In this document: positions 1 through 14,743 of the stretch, in pieces
How positions within the stretch are numbered: the first letter of the stretch is position 1
How the letters are laid out: each line of letters starts with the position of its first letter
Source: Symsagittifera roscoffensis
Taxonomy: Eukaryota > Xenacoelomorpha > Acoela > Convolutidae
Assembly (NCBI RefSeq): GCF_963678635.1
Contig: NC_087063.1
Span: 36,554,540 to 36,618,539, forward strand
Length of the DNA stretch: 64,000 bases
Direction: 5' to 3'
Made by a program: the position numbers and the translations under genes
Notes under the pieces: model-generated
Told to the model about the DNA's origin: nothing
The model's input: only the letters and a program-made list of their open reading frames with translations
Databases searched by the model: none

Positions 1-679
1 CGTTGGAACTCAAGTAGACGTAAAGAGAGTAAGTAGAACCCAGCCTCATACTGCAACGAATAACTCATGATATACTGTTCGGTGAATTGAACGGTGGAAT
101 CCTTCATACACGAATGCGCGAAAATGAAAAGCAGCCAATCACATTTCAGTTAACTAAAATTTGGAAAGAAAGTAAACATTTCCAGGGACTGAATATTGAT
201 ATTGGCCGAATATATAAACGGCAGAAATAAAATATGCAAAAATTTTCAAATGGTCACTGACCGCCGCCGAATTGAAACAAAATTTATATTTCAAGGGTTT
301 AGTTATGAAAGAAGCAAAATGTTGCTTCATTTAATTCATTTTTAATTGAATGGCAATTCCTTCTTTTCAAAAAAATTGACTTTCGGCTAATTTTGTTTTC
401 GGTCCTTCGCTCACGAATTTTTTCGCCCATTCAGTTCTTTTTGAGTCTGTCAATCAATCATCCATCACTTTATTACGTTTGTCTGCTTAAAGACTCGTTT
501 TAACTTTTTATGCTAAAATAATTGTCTGCTAAACGATCGGTCCCCGTAGGTCATATATCCTTCGAAAGAGTTTGTTTTCTCTTTTGATCGATCATCCTTC
601 CAACCAACAAAGCTCATAAATTTCTCCCGATGCTGAACGTCAAGGAAAACAGTACGCTCACATTCAGTGCTGATTTGAA

Positions 680-912
680 TTAACCGGACAAAACGAGCTT
701 AACTTGAAATTTAAAACGCGTTTTTCTCAAAATGGGTTGAGTTTAGGTGAAAACTTATGAAAACAAAACTAGCTTTAAATTTTAGCAGAATTAATATGGT
801 GTTATTTTGGTGTAATGATGTAAGTTCATGAGTATAAGTTTTCACCTAAGCTGACCCCAATTTGAGGAAAACGCGTTTTAAATTTCAAGTTTAAAACGTT
901 TTGTCCGGTTAA
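680..912. mobile_element. Foldback/MITE-like element, short form
   Basis: The ends TTAACCGGACAAAACG and CGTTTTGTCCGGTTAA are exact inverted repeats. The complementarity continues inward through TTTAAAACGCG and AGGTGAAAACTTAT for about 80 bases. The loop is short (about 70 bases). Equivalent short forms lie at 3200-3418 and 25384-25616. There is no coding capacity. It could be a MITE that was amplified passively as part of the array unit. Confidence 0.7.
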
Positions 913-3199
913 ACTAAGTCCGCACTGTATCACGTCAAAAATACGATTGAAACCAAACGCTTAGCTAGCTTTACTATGGTTTTGAAATAAAAAGCAGTTG
1001 GCCAGACTAGGTTGGAACTCAAGTAGACATGAAGAGAGTAGAACCCAGCCTCATGCTTCAACGGAGAACTCATGATATACTGTTCGGTGAATTGAACGGT
1101 GGAATCCCTCATACGCGAAGGACCGAATGCGCGAAAATAAAAATCAGCCAATCAGATTTCAGTAAACTAAAATTTGGAAAGAAAGTAAACATTTCCAGGG
1201 ACTGAATATTGATATTGGCCGAATATATAAACGCAGAAATATGCAAAATTTTTAAATTGTCACTGACCGCCGCCGAATTGGAACAAAATTTATATTTCAA
1301 GGGTTTAGTTATGAAAGAAGCAAAATGTTGCTTCATTTAATTCATTTTAATTGAATGGCAATTCCTTCTTTTCAAAAAAATTGATTTTCGGCTAAGTCTG
1401 TTTTCGGTCCTCCGCTCACAAATTTTTTCGCCCATTCAGTTCTTCGCGCAAGTGAAAACCCCCAAATTGAACACATGGTTACGTTGCAGTATTTAGACAA
1501 CCGCGTATTCAGACTCGTTATTTAAAAGACAAATACTGTATTAACCAATCAGAGTCGGGACAAGGAAGAAATGAATAACTAATAAATATTTATTTCGTAA
1601 ATTTGTTTTCTCATCTCGATTCTGATTGGTTAATACAGTATCTGTCTGTATGGTTAATACAGTATTTGTCTGCGGGTGCTGGACATCAAGCCGACAGGAC
1701 TTCAAGCCGAAACGTTAAGTTTGGGACTTCAAGCTGGAAATTTTCTCTTTAAATCAAGATAAATGAATTGTTTGAAAACTAAGGATTTTCCCATTCTCAT
1801 GATCTTTCTTCAGTAGTTACAGGCATTTTCATAATATTATCCTCCGAAAGTGATCTTTAGCAAAGTTCAAAAAAAAACGTTTGGCGGCAATTTCCTTGTT
1901 TTTAATTTATGCATTTCAAAACTGGCTGATATTATTAACGGATGCCAATACTAAGTGATTCATTGTCATGAATAACGCTTATTATGGACTAAACATGCCT
2001 AAAGTTTTGAAAAGCAACTTGTTTTTGATGAAAAAAGATCGATTTGAGGTGCTTGTAAAGTTTCAATTTCGGCCTGAAGTCCCTTCGGCTTGAAGTTAAC
2101 TTGTTGACCTAGACCCCAATTACGTGTATAAAACAACTAAGTTTGTAAATTATTCACCTTCCTGTTAGAATTCAGATAGCGCAAAATAACTTCAGCGATA
2201 AAGAGAAAAAATTACAAATTCACAAAATCAGTTACGAAATAAAAATTTGAAAGTGTAACCAAAATGGAACCAATTGTAACTAGTGCTTTACAATTAACCA
2301 GTTGACACTTGTAGGTCATGGTGCTGGAGCTTTTAGCAGACCAGGTTTTAGCAGACAGGTCTTTTAACAGACACACAACAATTATAAAGTGTGATAGCTA
2401 ACTTCAAACGCGACATTGGAGATTAGCGACTGCTTGTTCCGTTGCGCTTCAATTCAACACGGGGAGGGTTCTCAAGCTTAAAGGACCGATTGCTTGAAAG
2501 ATCTCATTTAATCAAAGTCGCTAAACGTTTCTATTGGCTAAATGCCTTTCTCACAAAACCGAAGTCAGTATTAACCGAAAATGTACTAAATCAGTGGAAA
2601 ATAATCAAAAATATTACAAACTGCGGGTTACAACCGCATAACGATTCAGATAATCATCAAGATTATTAAGTTCAAAACCAAAATTAAATTTTCAGACTTG
2701 AAAACTGATCTGCTTATTGTCTATTTGTCAATATTAACTTAAATGGCCTGGATTTATTTTCTTTCTATGAGATTTTTGCGATTTACTTTGAGATTTTGAA
2801 TACTCAATTCTGATTGGCTAAAAGTAAGCCAAAAATAACTTTCGGTCCTTCAAGCATGAGGGACGCTAAATTAGAATCTTGTGTTATTTGAAGTTGATAG
2901 TTTTGATGTTAAATCGCGAGATAATTGTCCTAATTGGGGAAACTTGGCCCCAGACTGAGTGTCTTTCTGAGTCTGGTAATCAATCATCCATCACTTTATT
3001 ACCTTTGTCTCCTAAAAGACTAGTGTTTAACTTTTTATGCTAGAAGAATTGTTTGCTACACGATCGGTCCCCGTAGGTCATATATCCTTAGAAAGAGTTC
3101 GTTTTCTCTTTTGGACCAATCATCCTCCCAACCAAGGAAGCTCATAGATGCTGAATTTCTCAATGATAACACTAAGCTCATATACACTGCTGATTTGAA

Positions 3200-3418
3200 T
3201 TAACCGGACAAAACGAGCTTAACTTGAAATGGGTTGAGTTTAGGTGAAAACTTATGAAAACAAAACTAGCTTTAAAATTTAGCTGAAATAAAATGGTGTA
3301 ATTTTGGTGTAATGATGTAAGTTCATGGGTATAAGTTTTCACCTAAACTGACCCCAATTTGAGGAAAACGCGTTTTAAATTTCAAGTTTAAAACGTTTTG
3401 TCCGGTTAAATTAAATCC
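3200..3418. mobile_element. Foldback/MITE-like element, short form
   Basis: Same TTAACCGG...CCGGTTAA inverted ends as the element at 680-912, with part of the left arm missing (the AAACGCGTTTTTCTC segment is absent). It lies at the corresponding place in its array unit. Confidence 0.6.
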
Positions 3419-5756
3419 GCACTGTATCACGTCAAAAATACGATTGAAACCAAACGCTTAGCTAGCTTTACTATGGTTTTGAAATAAAAACCAGTTGGCC
3501 AGACTAGGTTGGAACTCAAGTAGACATGAAGAGAGTAGAACCCAGCCTCATACTGCAACGGAGAACTCATGATATACTGTTCGGTGTTCGGTGAATTGAA
3601 CGGTGAAATCCCTCATACGCAAAGGACCGAATGCGCGAAAACAAAAATCTGCCAATCAGATTTCAGTAAACTAAAATTTGGAAAGAAAGTAAACATTTCC
3701 AGGGACTGAATATTGATATTGGCCGAATATAGAAAACGCAGAAATATGCAAAATTTTCAAATTGTCACTGACCGCCGCCGGGAACAAAATTTATATTTCA
3801 AGGGTTTAGTTATGAAAAAAGCAAAATGTTGCTTCATTTAATTCATTTTAATTGAATGGCAATTGCTTCTTTTCAAAAAAATTGATTTTCGGCTAACTCT
3901 GTTTTCGGTCCTCCGCTCACGAATTTTTTCGCCCATTCAGTTCTTCGCGCATGTGAATAGCCCCCAAATTGAACACATGGTTACGTTGCAGTATTTAGAC
4001 AACCGCGTATTCAGACTCGTTATTTAAAAGACAAATACTGTATTAACCAATCAGAATCGGGACAAGGAAGAAATGAATAACTAATAATTATTTATTTCGT
4101 AAATTTGTTTTCTCATCTCGATTCTGATTGGTTATTACAGTATCTGTCTGTATGGTTAATACAGTATTTGTCTGCGGGTGCTGGACATCAAGCCGACGGG
4201 ACTTCAAGCCGAAACGTTAAGTTTGGGACTTCAAGCTGAAAAGTTTCTCATTAAGTCAAGGGAATTGAATTGTTTGAAAACTAAGGATTTTCCCATTCTC
4301 ATGATCTTTCTTCAGTAGTTACAGGCATTTTCATAAAATTATCCTCCGAATGTGATCTTTAGCAAAGTTCAAAAAAAAACGTTTGGCGGCAATTTTCTTG
4401 TTTTTAATTTATGCATTTCAAAACCGGCTGATATTATTAACGGATGCCAATACTAAGTGACTCATTGTCATGGATAACGCTTATTATGGACTAAACATGC
4501 CTAAAGGTTTGAAAAACAACTTGTTTTTGATGAAAAAAAGAGCGATTTGAGGTGCTTGTAAAGTTTCAATTTCGGCCTGAAGTCCTTCGGCTTGAAGTCA
4601 ACTTGTTGACCTAGACCCCAATTACGTGTATAAAACAATTAAGTTTGTAAATTATTCACCTTCCTGTTAGAATTCAGATAGCGCAAACTAACTTCAGCGA
4701 TAAAGAGAAAAAATTACAAATTCACAAAAACAGTTACGAAATAAAAACTTGAAAGTGTAACCAAAATGGAACCAATTGTAACTAGTGCTTCAAAATTAAC
4801 CAGTTGGCACTTGTAGGTCATGGTGCTAGGGCTTTTAGCAGACCAGTTTTTAGCAGACAGGTCTTTTAACAGACACACAACAATTATATCGTGTGATTGC
4901 TAACTTCAAACGCGACATTAGAGATTAGCGACTGCTTGCTCCGTTGCGCTTCAATTCAACACGGAAAAGGTTCTCAAGCTTAAAGGACCGATTGCTTGAA
5001 AAATCTCAACTAATCAAAATCGCTAAGCGTTTCTATTGGCTAAATGCCTTTCTCACATAACCGAAGTCAGTGTTAACAGAAAATGTATTAAATCAGTGGA
5101 AAACAACCAAAAATATTACAAATTGTGGGTTACAACCGCAGTACGATTCAGATAATCATCAAAATTAATGAGTTCAAAACCGTTAGAATTTTTCAGTCTT
5201 GAAAACTTATCTGCTTATTATCTATTCGTCAATTTTAACTTCAATGGCCTGGATTTACTTTCTTACTTTGAGATTTACTTTGAGAGTTTGAATACTCCAT
5301 TCTGAATGGCTGAAAGTAGGCTGAATTTAATTTCAAGCTTTCGGTCCTTCAAGCATGAGGGACGCAACCATTCAACACGAGTGTCATTGTGCGCGTAAAC
5401 TTTTGTTTCATCACTTATTTAGAAACTTGTGTTATTTGAAATTGATAGTTCTGTTGTTAAATCGCGAGATAATTGTCTTAATTGGGGAAGCTTGGCGCCA
5501 GACTGAGCCTCTTTTTGAGTCTGTCAATCAATCATCCATCACTTTATTACGTTTGTCTGCTTAAAGACTCGTTTGAACTTTTTATGCTAAGAGAATTGTT
5601 TGCTAAACGATCGGTCCCCGTAGATCATATATCCTTAGAAAGAGTTCGTTTTCTCTTTTGGATCAATCATCCTCCCAACCAGGGAAGCTCATAGATTTCG
5701 CCCGATGCTGAATTTCTCAATGATAACACTACGCTCATATACACTGCTGATTTAAA

Positions 5757-6450
5757 TTAACCGGACAAAACGAGCTTAACTTGAAATTTAAAACGCGTTT
5801 TTCTCAAATTGGGTTGAGTTTAGGTGAAAACTTATGAAGATAAAACTTGCTAGCAGAATTAATATGGTGTAATTTGTTGCGCAAAATTCGGACCAAAAAC
5901 TTTACCACAAAAATGGGTCATTTTGTTTTTTTTTTATTTTATTAAAAATTACGCCAAAAATACCCGGTCGATCACAGACGTAATTAAATCAAAGTGAGCC
6001 CCTTACGTAGCCCAACAAACTTTAAGAAGGGCATATTCTCAAAAAAAAATTTGCAAACCGTTTAAAATTGTTTTTAAATAAAAAATTGATATTTTATATA
6101 GTAAAAACGACCTTTTTTGTCTCTCAAAGAGAAAGATATCAACTTGCACAATGTTTTGGAGAAAACACCCCAGTTAAGTTTGGTGGGCTACATAAGGGGC
6201 TCACTTTGATATATTTATATCTGTGATCGACTGGGTATTTTTGGCGTAAATTTTGATTGACTAAGTAAAACCAAAATGAGCCATTTTAGTGGCAAAAGTT
6301 TTAGGCCCGAATTTCGCAAAACAAATTACACCATATTAATTTTGCTAAAATTTTAGGCTAGTTTTATCTTTATAAGTTTTCACCTAAAATCAACCCAATT
6401 TGAGAAAAACGCGTTTTAAATTTCAAGTTTGACGCGTTTTGTCCGGTTAA
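5757..6450. mobile_element. Foldback/MITE-like element, long form
   Basis: 694 bases with the same TTAACCGG/CCGGTTAA ends, but the inverted arms extend about 300 bases each side. Inner matching pieces include TTACGCCAAAAATACCC with GGGTATTTTTGGCGTAA, and GAGCCCCTTACGTAGCCCA with GGGCTACATAAGGGGCTC. The short forms look like internal deletions of this one. No open frame of note. Confidence 0.75.
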
Positions 6451-8763
6451 TTCAAATCCGCACTGTATCACGTCGAAAAATACGATTGAAACACAACGCT
6501 TAGCTAGCTATGCTATGGTTTTGCAAAAACAGCCAGTTGGCCAGACTAGGTTGGAACTCAAGTAGACATAAAGAGAGTAGAACCCAGCCTCTTACTGCAA
6601 CGGAGAACTCATGATATACTGTTCGATGAAGTGAACGTCGGAATCCCTCATACACGAAGGACCGAATGCGCGAAAATAAAAATCGGCCAACTAAAATTTG
6701 GAAAGAAAGTAAACATTTCCAGGGACTGAAAATTGATATTGGCCGAAAATATTAACGGCGGAAATATGCAAAATTTTTAAATTGTCACTGACCGCCGCTT
6801 AATTGGAACAAATTTTTTATTTCAAGGGTTCAGTTATGAAAGAAGCAAACTGTTGCATCGTTTAATTCATTTTAGCTGAATGGCAATTGATTATTTTCAA
6901 AAAAAAAAAATGACTTCCTGATAAATTTTTTATCGGTCAATCGCTCACAATTTTTTTTCGCCCATTCAGCTCTTCGCGCATGAGAATAGCCCCCGAATCG
7001 AACTCATGGTTACGTAGCAGTATTTAGACAACCGCGTATTCAGACTTGTCAGTATATACACAAATACCGTATAAACCAATCAGAATCGAGACAAGGAAGA
7101 AATGAATTACTAATATTTATTTATTTAGTAAATTTGTTTTCTCATCTCGATTCTGATTGTTCAATACAGTATTTGCCTGTTTGGTTATTACAGTAATTGT
7201 CTGCGGGTGCCCGATATCAAGCCGACGGGCTTCAAGCCGAAACGTTAAGTTAGAGACTTCAAGACGAAAATTTTCTCCTTAAGTCATGATAATTGAATTA
7301 TTTGAAAACTAGGAATTTCCCATTTTCATGATCTTTCTTCAGTAGTTACAGGCAATTTCGTAAAACTATCCTCCGAATGCGATGTTTAGGAAAGTTCAAA
7401 AAAAACAATTCACGGCAATTTTCTTCTTGTTTTAATTTAAGCATTTCAAAACCGGCTGATTTGACGAACGGATGCCAATCCTAAGTGATTCATTGTCAAG
7501 AATAACGCTTATTATAGACTAAACATGCCTAAATTTTTGAAAACATATTGTTTTTGATGGAAAAATAGCGATTTGAGGTGCTTGTAAAGTTTCAATTTAC
7601 GCCTGAAGTCCCTTCGGCTTGAAGTCACATCGATTTGTTGTCCTAGACCCCCAATTACGCGTATAAAACAATTCAGTTTGTAAATTGTTCACCTTCCTGT
7701 TAGAATTGAGATAGCGCAAACTAACTTCAGCGATCAAAGAGAGAAAGCGTCCAAAGTGGCCAAATTCACAAAAAAGTTACAAACTGTAACCAATAGTAAC
7801 TAGTCCTTTAAAATTAACCAGTTGGCACTTGTAGGTCATGGTGCTAGGGCTTTCAGCAGACAGGTTTGTTAACAGACACAGAATAATTATAAATTATGAC
7901 AGCTAACTTCAAACGCGAGATTGGCGATAAGCCACCGCTTGTTCCGCTGCGCTTCAATTCAACACGGGGAGGGTTCTCAAGCTTAAAGGACCGATTGCTT
8001 GAAAGATCTCATTTAATCAAAATCGCTAGACGTTTCTATTGGCTAAATGCCTTTCTCACAAAACCGAAGTCAGTATTAACCGAAAATGTACTAAATCAGT
8101 GGAAAATAATCAAAAATATTACAAACTGCGGGTTACAACCGCATAACGGTTCAGATAATCATCAAGATTATTGAGTTCAAAACCAAAATTACATTTTCAG
8201 ACTTGAAAACTGATCTGCTTATTGTCTATTTGTCAATATTAACTTTAATGACCTAGATTTATTTTCTTTCTATGACATTTTCGCGATGTACTTTGAGATT
8301 TTGAATACTCAATTCTGATTGGCTGAAAGTAAGCAAAAACAAATTTTCGGTCCTTTAAGCATGAGGGACGCCGCCGTTCAACACGAGTGTTATTGTGCGC
8401 ATAAACCTTTGTTTTGCCGCTAAATTAGAATCTTGTGTTATTTGAAGTTGATAGTTTTGATGTTAAATCGCGAGATAATTGTCTTAATTGGGGAAGCTTG
8501 GCCCCAGACTGAGCGTCTTTTTGAGTCTGATAATCAGTCATCCATCACTTTATTACCTTTGTCTCCTAAAAGACTAGTGTTTAACTTTTTATGCTAAAAG
8601 AATTGTTTGCTAAACGATCGGTCCCCGTAGGTCATATATCCTTAGAAAGAGTTCGTTTTCTCTTTTGGATCAATCATTCTCCCAACCAAGGAAGCTCATA
8701 GATTTCGCCCGATGCTGAATTTCTCAATGATAACACTACGCTCATATACACTGCTGATTTAAA

Positions 8764-9437
8764 TTAACCGGACAAAACGAGCTAAACTTGAAATTTAAAA
8801 CGCGTTTGTCTCAAACTGTGTCGAGTTTAAATGAAAACTTATGAAGATCAAAATTGCTTAAACTTTTAGCAGAATTAAAAAGGTGTAATTGGTTTCGTAA
8901 AACTCGGGCCGAAAATTTTACCACAAAACTTGGTCATTTTGGCTTTTCTTAGTCAATCAAAAAGTACGCCAAAAATACCCAGTCGATCACAGGCATAATT
9001 ATATCAACATAATTATATTGCAAACCTTTTAAAAATTGTTTTTAAATAAAAAGTTGAATTTTTATAAAAAGTTGATATTATATATTGAAAAAAAACGAAC
9101 TTTTTTGTCTATCAAACAAAAATAAATCAACTTATACAATGTTTTGGAGAATATACCCTGCTTAAAATTTGTTGGGCTACGTTAGGGGCTTACTTTAAGC
9201 TGATTATGTCTGTGATCGACTGGGTATTTTTGGCGTAATTTTTGATTAACTAAGAAAAACCAAAATGACCCATTTTTGTGGTAAAAATTTGATCCCGAAT
9301 TTCGCAAAACAAAATACACCATATTAATTCTGCTAAAAGTTTGAGCTAGTTTTGTCTTCATAAGTTTCCACCTAAACTCAACCCATTTGAGGAAAACGCG
9401 TTTTAAATTTCAAGTTTAACGCGTTGTGTCCAGTTAA
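8764..9437. mobile_element. Foldback/MITE-like element, long form
   Basis: Long form of the TTAACCGG foldback element. The right terminus is altered to GTGTCCAGTTAA. The copies at 11754-12427 and 14744-15417 are the same element in the two neighbouring near-identical units and were copied with the array, not inserted independently. Confidence 0.7.
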
Positions 9438-11753
9438 TTTAAATCAGCACTGTATCACGTCAAAAATATGATTGAAACACAACGCTTGGCCAGCTATGCT
9501 ATGGTTTTGCAATAACAGCCAGATCGATAGACAAGGTTGGAACTCAAGTAGACATAAAGAGAGTAGAACCCAGCCTCATACTGCAACGGAGAACTCATAT
9601 ACTGTTCGGTGAATTGAACGTCGGAATCCCTCATACGCGAAGGACCGAATGCGCGAAAGAAAAAGCCAATCAGATTTCAGTAAACTAAAATTTGGAAAGA
9701 AAGTAAACATTTCCAGGGACTGAGTATCAATATTGGCCGAATATAAAAACGGCAGAAATATGCAAAATTTTCAAATTTTCACTGACCGGCGCCGAATTGG
9801 AACAACATTTATATTTGAAGGGTTCAGTTATCAAAGAAGCAAAATGTTGCTTCATTTAATTCATTTTATTTGAACGGCAATTGCTTCTTTTCAAAAATTT
9901 GACTTTCGGCTTATTTTGTTTTCGGTCCTTCGCTCAAGATTTTTTTCGCCCATTCAGTTCTTCGCGCATGAGAATAGCCCCCGAATCGAACTCATGGTTA
10001 CGTAGCAGTATTTAGACAACCGCGTATTCAGACTTGTCAGTATATACACAAATACCGTATAAACCAATCAGAATCGAGACAAGGAAGAAATGAATTACTA
10101 ATATTTATTTATTTAGTAAATTTGTTTTCTCATCTCGATTCTGATTGTTCAATACAGTATTTGCCTGTTTGGTTATTACAGTAATTGTCTGCGGGTGCCC
10201 GATATCAAGCCGACGGGCTTCAAGCCGAAACGTTAAGTTAGAGACTTCAAGACGAAAATTTTCTCCTTAAGTCATGATAATTGAATTATTTGAAAACTAG
10301 GAATTTCCCATTTTCATGATCTTTCTTCAGTAGTTACAGGCAATTTCGTAAAACTATCCTCCGAATGCGATGTTTAGGAAAGTTCAAAAAAAAAACAATT
10401 CACGGCAATTTTCTTCTTGTTTTAATTTAAGCATTTCAAAACCGGCTGATTTGACGAACGGATGCCAATCCTAAATGATTCATTGTCAAGAATAACGCTT
10501 ATTATAGACTAAACATGCCTAAATTTTTGAAAACATATTGTTTTTGATGGAAAAATAGCGATTTGAGGTGCTTGTAAAGTTTCAATTTACGCCTGAAGTC
10601 CCTTCGGCTTGAAGTCACATCGATTTGTTGTCCTAGACCCCCAATTACGCGTATAAAACAATTCAGTTTGTAAATTGTTCACCTTCCTGTTAGAATTGAG
10701 ATAGCGCAAACTAACTTCAGCGATCAAAGAGAGAAAGCGTCCAAAGTGGCCAAATTCACAAAAAAGTTACAAACTGTAACCAATAGTAACTAGTCCTTTA
10801 AAATTAACCAGTTGGCACTTGTAGGTCATGGTGCTAGGGCTTTCAGCAGACAGGTTTGTTAACAGACACAGAATAATTATAAATTATGACAGCTAACTTC
10901 AAACGCGAGATTGGCGATAAGCCACCGCTTGTTCCGCTGCGCTTCAATTCAACACGGGGAGGGTTCTCAAGCTTAAAGGACCGATTGCTTGAAAGATCTC
11001 ATTTAATCAAAATCGCTAGACGTTTCTATTGGCTAAATGCCTTTCTCACAAAACCGAAGTCAGTATTAACCGAAAATGTACTAAATCAGTGGAAAATAAT
11101 CAAAAATATTACAAACTGCGGGTTACAACCGCATAACGGTTCAGATAATCATCAAGATTATTGAGTTCAAAACCAAAATTACATTTTCAGACTTGAAAAC
11201 TGATCTGCTTATTGTCTATTTGTCAATATTAACTTTAATGACCTAGATTTATTTTCTTTCTATGACATTTTCGCGATGTACTTTGAGATTTTGAATACTC
11301 AATTCTGATTGGCTGAAAGTAAGCAAAAACAAATTTTCGGTCCTTTAAGCATGAGGGACGCCGCCGTTCAACACGAGTGTTATTGTGCGCATAAACCTTT
11401 GTTTTGCCGCTAAATTAGAATCTTGTGTTATTTGAAGTTGATAGTTTTGATGTTAAATCGCGAGATAATTGTCTTAATTGGGGAAGCTTGGCCCCAGACT
11501 GAGCGTCTTTTTGAGTCTGATAATCAGTCATCCATCACTTTATTACCTTTGTCTCCTAAAAGACTAGTGTTTAACTTTTTATGCTAAAAGAATTGTTTGC
11601 TAAACGATCGGTCCCCGTAGGTCATATATCCTTAGAAAGAGTTCGTTTTCTCTTTTGGATCAATCATTCTCCCAACCAAGGAAGCTCATAGATTTCGCCC
11701 GATGCTGAATTTCTCAATGATAACACTACGCTCATATACACTGCTGATTTAAA

Positions 11754-12427
11754 TTAACCGGACAAAACGAGCTAAACTTGAAATTTAAAACGCGTTTGTC
11801 TCAAACTGTGTCGAGTTTAAATGAAAACTTATGAAGATCAAAATTGCTTAAACTTTTAGCAGAATTAAAAAGGTGTAATTGGTTTCGTAAAACTCGGGCC
11901 GAAAATTTTACCACAAAACTTGGTCATTTTGGCTTTTCTTAGTCAATCAAAAAGTACGCCAAAAATACCCAGTCGATCACAGGCATAATTATATCAACAT
12001 AATTATATTGCAAACCTTTTAAAAATTGTTTTTAAATAAAAAGTTGAATTTTTATAAAAAGTTGATATTATATATTGAAAAAAAACGAACTTTTTTGTCT
12101 ATCAAACAAAAATAAATCAACTTATACAATGTTTTGGAGAATATACCCTGCTTAAAATTTGTTGGGCTACGTTAGGGGCTTACTTTAAGCTGATTATGTC
12201 TGTGATCGACTGGGTATTTTTGGCGTAATTTTTGATTAACTAAGAAAAACCAAAATGACCCATTTTTGTGGTAAAAATTTGATCCCGAATTTCGCAAAAC
12301 AAAATACACCATATTAATTCTGCTAAAAGTTTGAGCTAGTTTTGTCTTCATAAGTTTCCACCTAAACTCAACCCATTTGAGGAAAACGCGTTTTAAATTT
12401 CAAGTTTAACGCGTTGTGTCCAGTTAA
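11754..12427. mobile_element. Foldback/MITE-like element, long form
   Basis: Same position and near-identical text as 8764-9437, one array period later. Confidence 0.7.
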
Positions 12428-14743
12428 TTTAAATCAGCACTGTATCACGTCAAAAATATGATTGAAACACAACGCTTGGCCAGCTATGCTATGGTTTTGT
12501 AATAACAGCCAGATCGATAGACAAGGTTGGAACTCAAGTAGACATAAAGAGAGTAGAACCCAGCCTCATACTGCAACGGAGAACTCATATACTGTTCGGT
12601 GAATTGAACGTCGGAATCCCTCATACGCGAAGGACCGAATGCGCGAAAGAAAAAGCCAATCAGATTTCAGTAAACTAAAATTTGGAAAGAAAGTAAACAT
12701 TTCCAGGGACTGAGTATCAATATTGGCCGAATATAAAAACGGCAGAAATATGCAAAATTTTCAAATTTTCACTGACCGGCGCCGAATTGGAACAACATTT
12801 ATATTTGAAGGGTTCAGTTATCAAAGAAGCAAAATGTTGCTTCATTTAATTCATTTTATTTGAACGGCAATTGCTTCTTTTCAAAAAATTGACTTTCGGC
12901 TTATTTTGTTTTCGGTCCTTCGCTCAAGATTTTTTTCGCCCATTCAGTTCTTCGCGCATGAGAATAGCCCCCGAATCGAACTCATGGTTACGTAGCAGTA
13001 TTTAGACAACCGCGTATTCAGACTTGTCAGTATATACACAAATACCGTATAAACCAATCAGAATCGAGACAAGGAAGAAATGAATTACTAATATTTATTT
13101 ATTTAGTAAATTTGTTTTCTCATCTCGATTCTGATTGTTCAATACAGTATTTGCCTGTTTGGTTATTACAGTAATTGTCTGCGGGTGCCCGATATCAAGC
13201 CGACGGGCTTCAAGCCGAAACGTTAAGTTAGAGACTTCAAGACGAAAATTTTCTCCTTAAGTCATGATAATTGAATTATTTGAAAACTAGGAATTTCCCA
13301 TTTTCATGATCTTTCTTCAGTAGTTACAGGCAATTTCGTAAAACTATCCTCCGAATGCGATGTTTAGGAAAGTTCAAAAAAAAAACAATTCACGGCAATT
13401 TTCTTCTTGTTTTAATTTAAGCATTTCAAAACCGGCTGATTTGACGAACGGATGCCAATCCTAAATGATTCATTGTCAAGAATAACGCTTATTATAGACT
13501 AAACATGCCTAAATTTTTGAAAACATATTGTTTTTGATGGAAAAATAGCGATTTGAGGTGCTTGTAAAGTTTCAATTTACGCCTGAAGTCCCTTCGGCTT
13601 GAAGTCACATCGATTTGTTGTCCTAGACCCCCAATTACGCGTATAAAACAATTCAGTTTGTAAATTGTTCACCTTCCTGTTAGAATTGAGATAGCGCAAA
13701 CTAACTTCAGCGATCAAAGAGAGAAAGCGTCCAAAGTGGCCAAATTCACAAAAAAGTTACAAACTGTAACCAATAGTAACTAGTCCTTTAAAATTAACCA
13801 GTTGGCACTTGTAGGTCATGGTGCTAGGGCTTTCAGCAGACAGGTTTGTTAACAGACACAGAATAATTATAAATTATGACAGCTAACTTCAAACGCGAGA
13901 TTGGCGATAAGCCACCGCTTGTTCCGCTGCGCTTCAATTCAACACGGGGAGGGTTCTCAAGCTTAAAGGACCGATTGCTTGAAAGATCTCATTTAATCAA
14001 AATCGCTAGACGTTTCTATTGGCTAAATGCCTTTCTCACAAAACCGAAGTCAGTATTAACCGAAAATGTACTAAATCAGTGGACAATAATCAAAAATATT
14101 ACAAACTGCGGGTTACAACCGCATAACGGTTCAGATAATCATCAAGATTATTGAGTTCAAAACCAAAATTACATTTTCAGACTTGAAAACTGATCTGCTT
14201 ATTGTCTATTTGTCAATATTAACTTTAATGACCTAGATTTATTTTCTTTCTATGACATTTTCGCGATGTACTTTGAGATTTTGAATACTCAATTCTGATT
14301 GGCTGAAAGTAAGCAAAAACAAATTTTCGGTCCTTTAAGCATGAGGGACGCCGCCGTTCAACACGAGTGTTATTGTGCGCATAAACCTTTGTTTTGCCGC
14401 TAAATTAGAATCTTGTGTTATTTGAAGTTGATAGTTTTGATGTTAAATCGCGAGATAATTGTCTTAATTGGGGAAGCTTGGCCCCAGACTGAGCGTCTTT
14501 TTGAGTCTGGTAATCAGTCATCCATCACTTTATTACCTTTGTCTCCTAAAAGACTAGTGTTTAACTTTTTATGCTAAAAGAATTGTTTGCTAAACGATCG
14601 GTCCCCGTAGGTCATATATCCTTAGAAAGAGTTCGTTTTCTCTTTTGGATCAATCATTCTCCCAACCAAGGAAGCTCATAGATTTCGCCCGATGCTGAAT
14701 TTCTCAATGATAACACTACGCTCATATACACTGCTGATTTAAA

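Noticed and set aside
7896..14154. 92-codon frame conserved in the three near-identical array units (7896, 10886, 13876)
   Set aside because: The conservation follows from the near-identity of the units. In older units the same frame is truncated or interrupted by stops (for example near 5060), and the text has no protein-like features.
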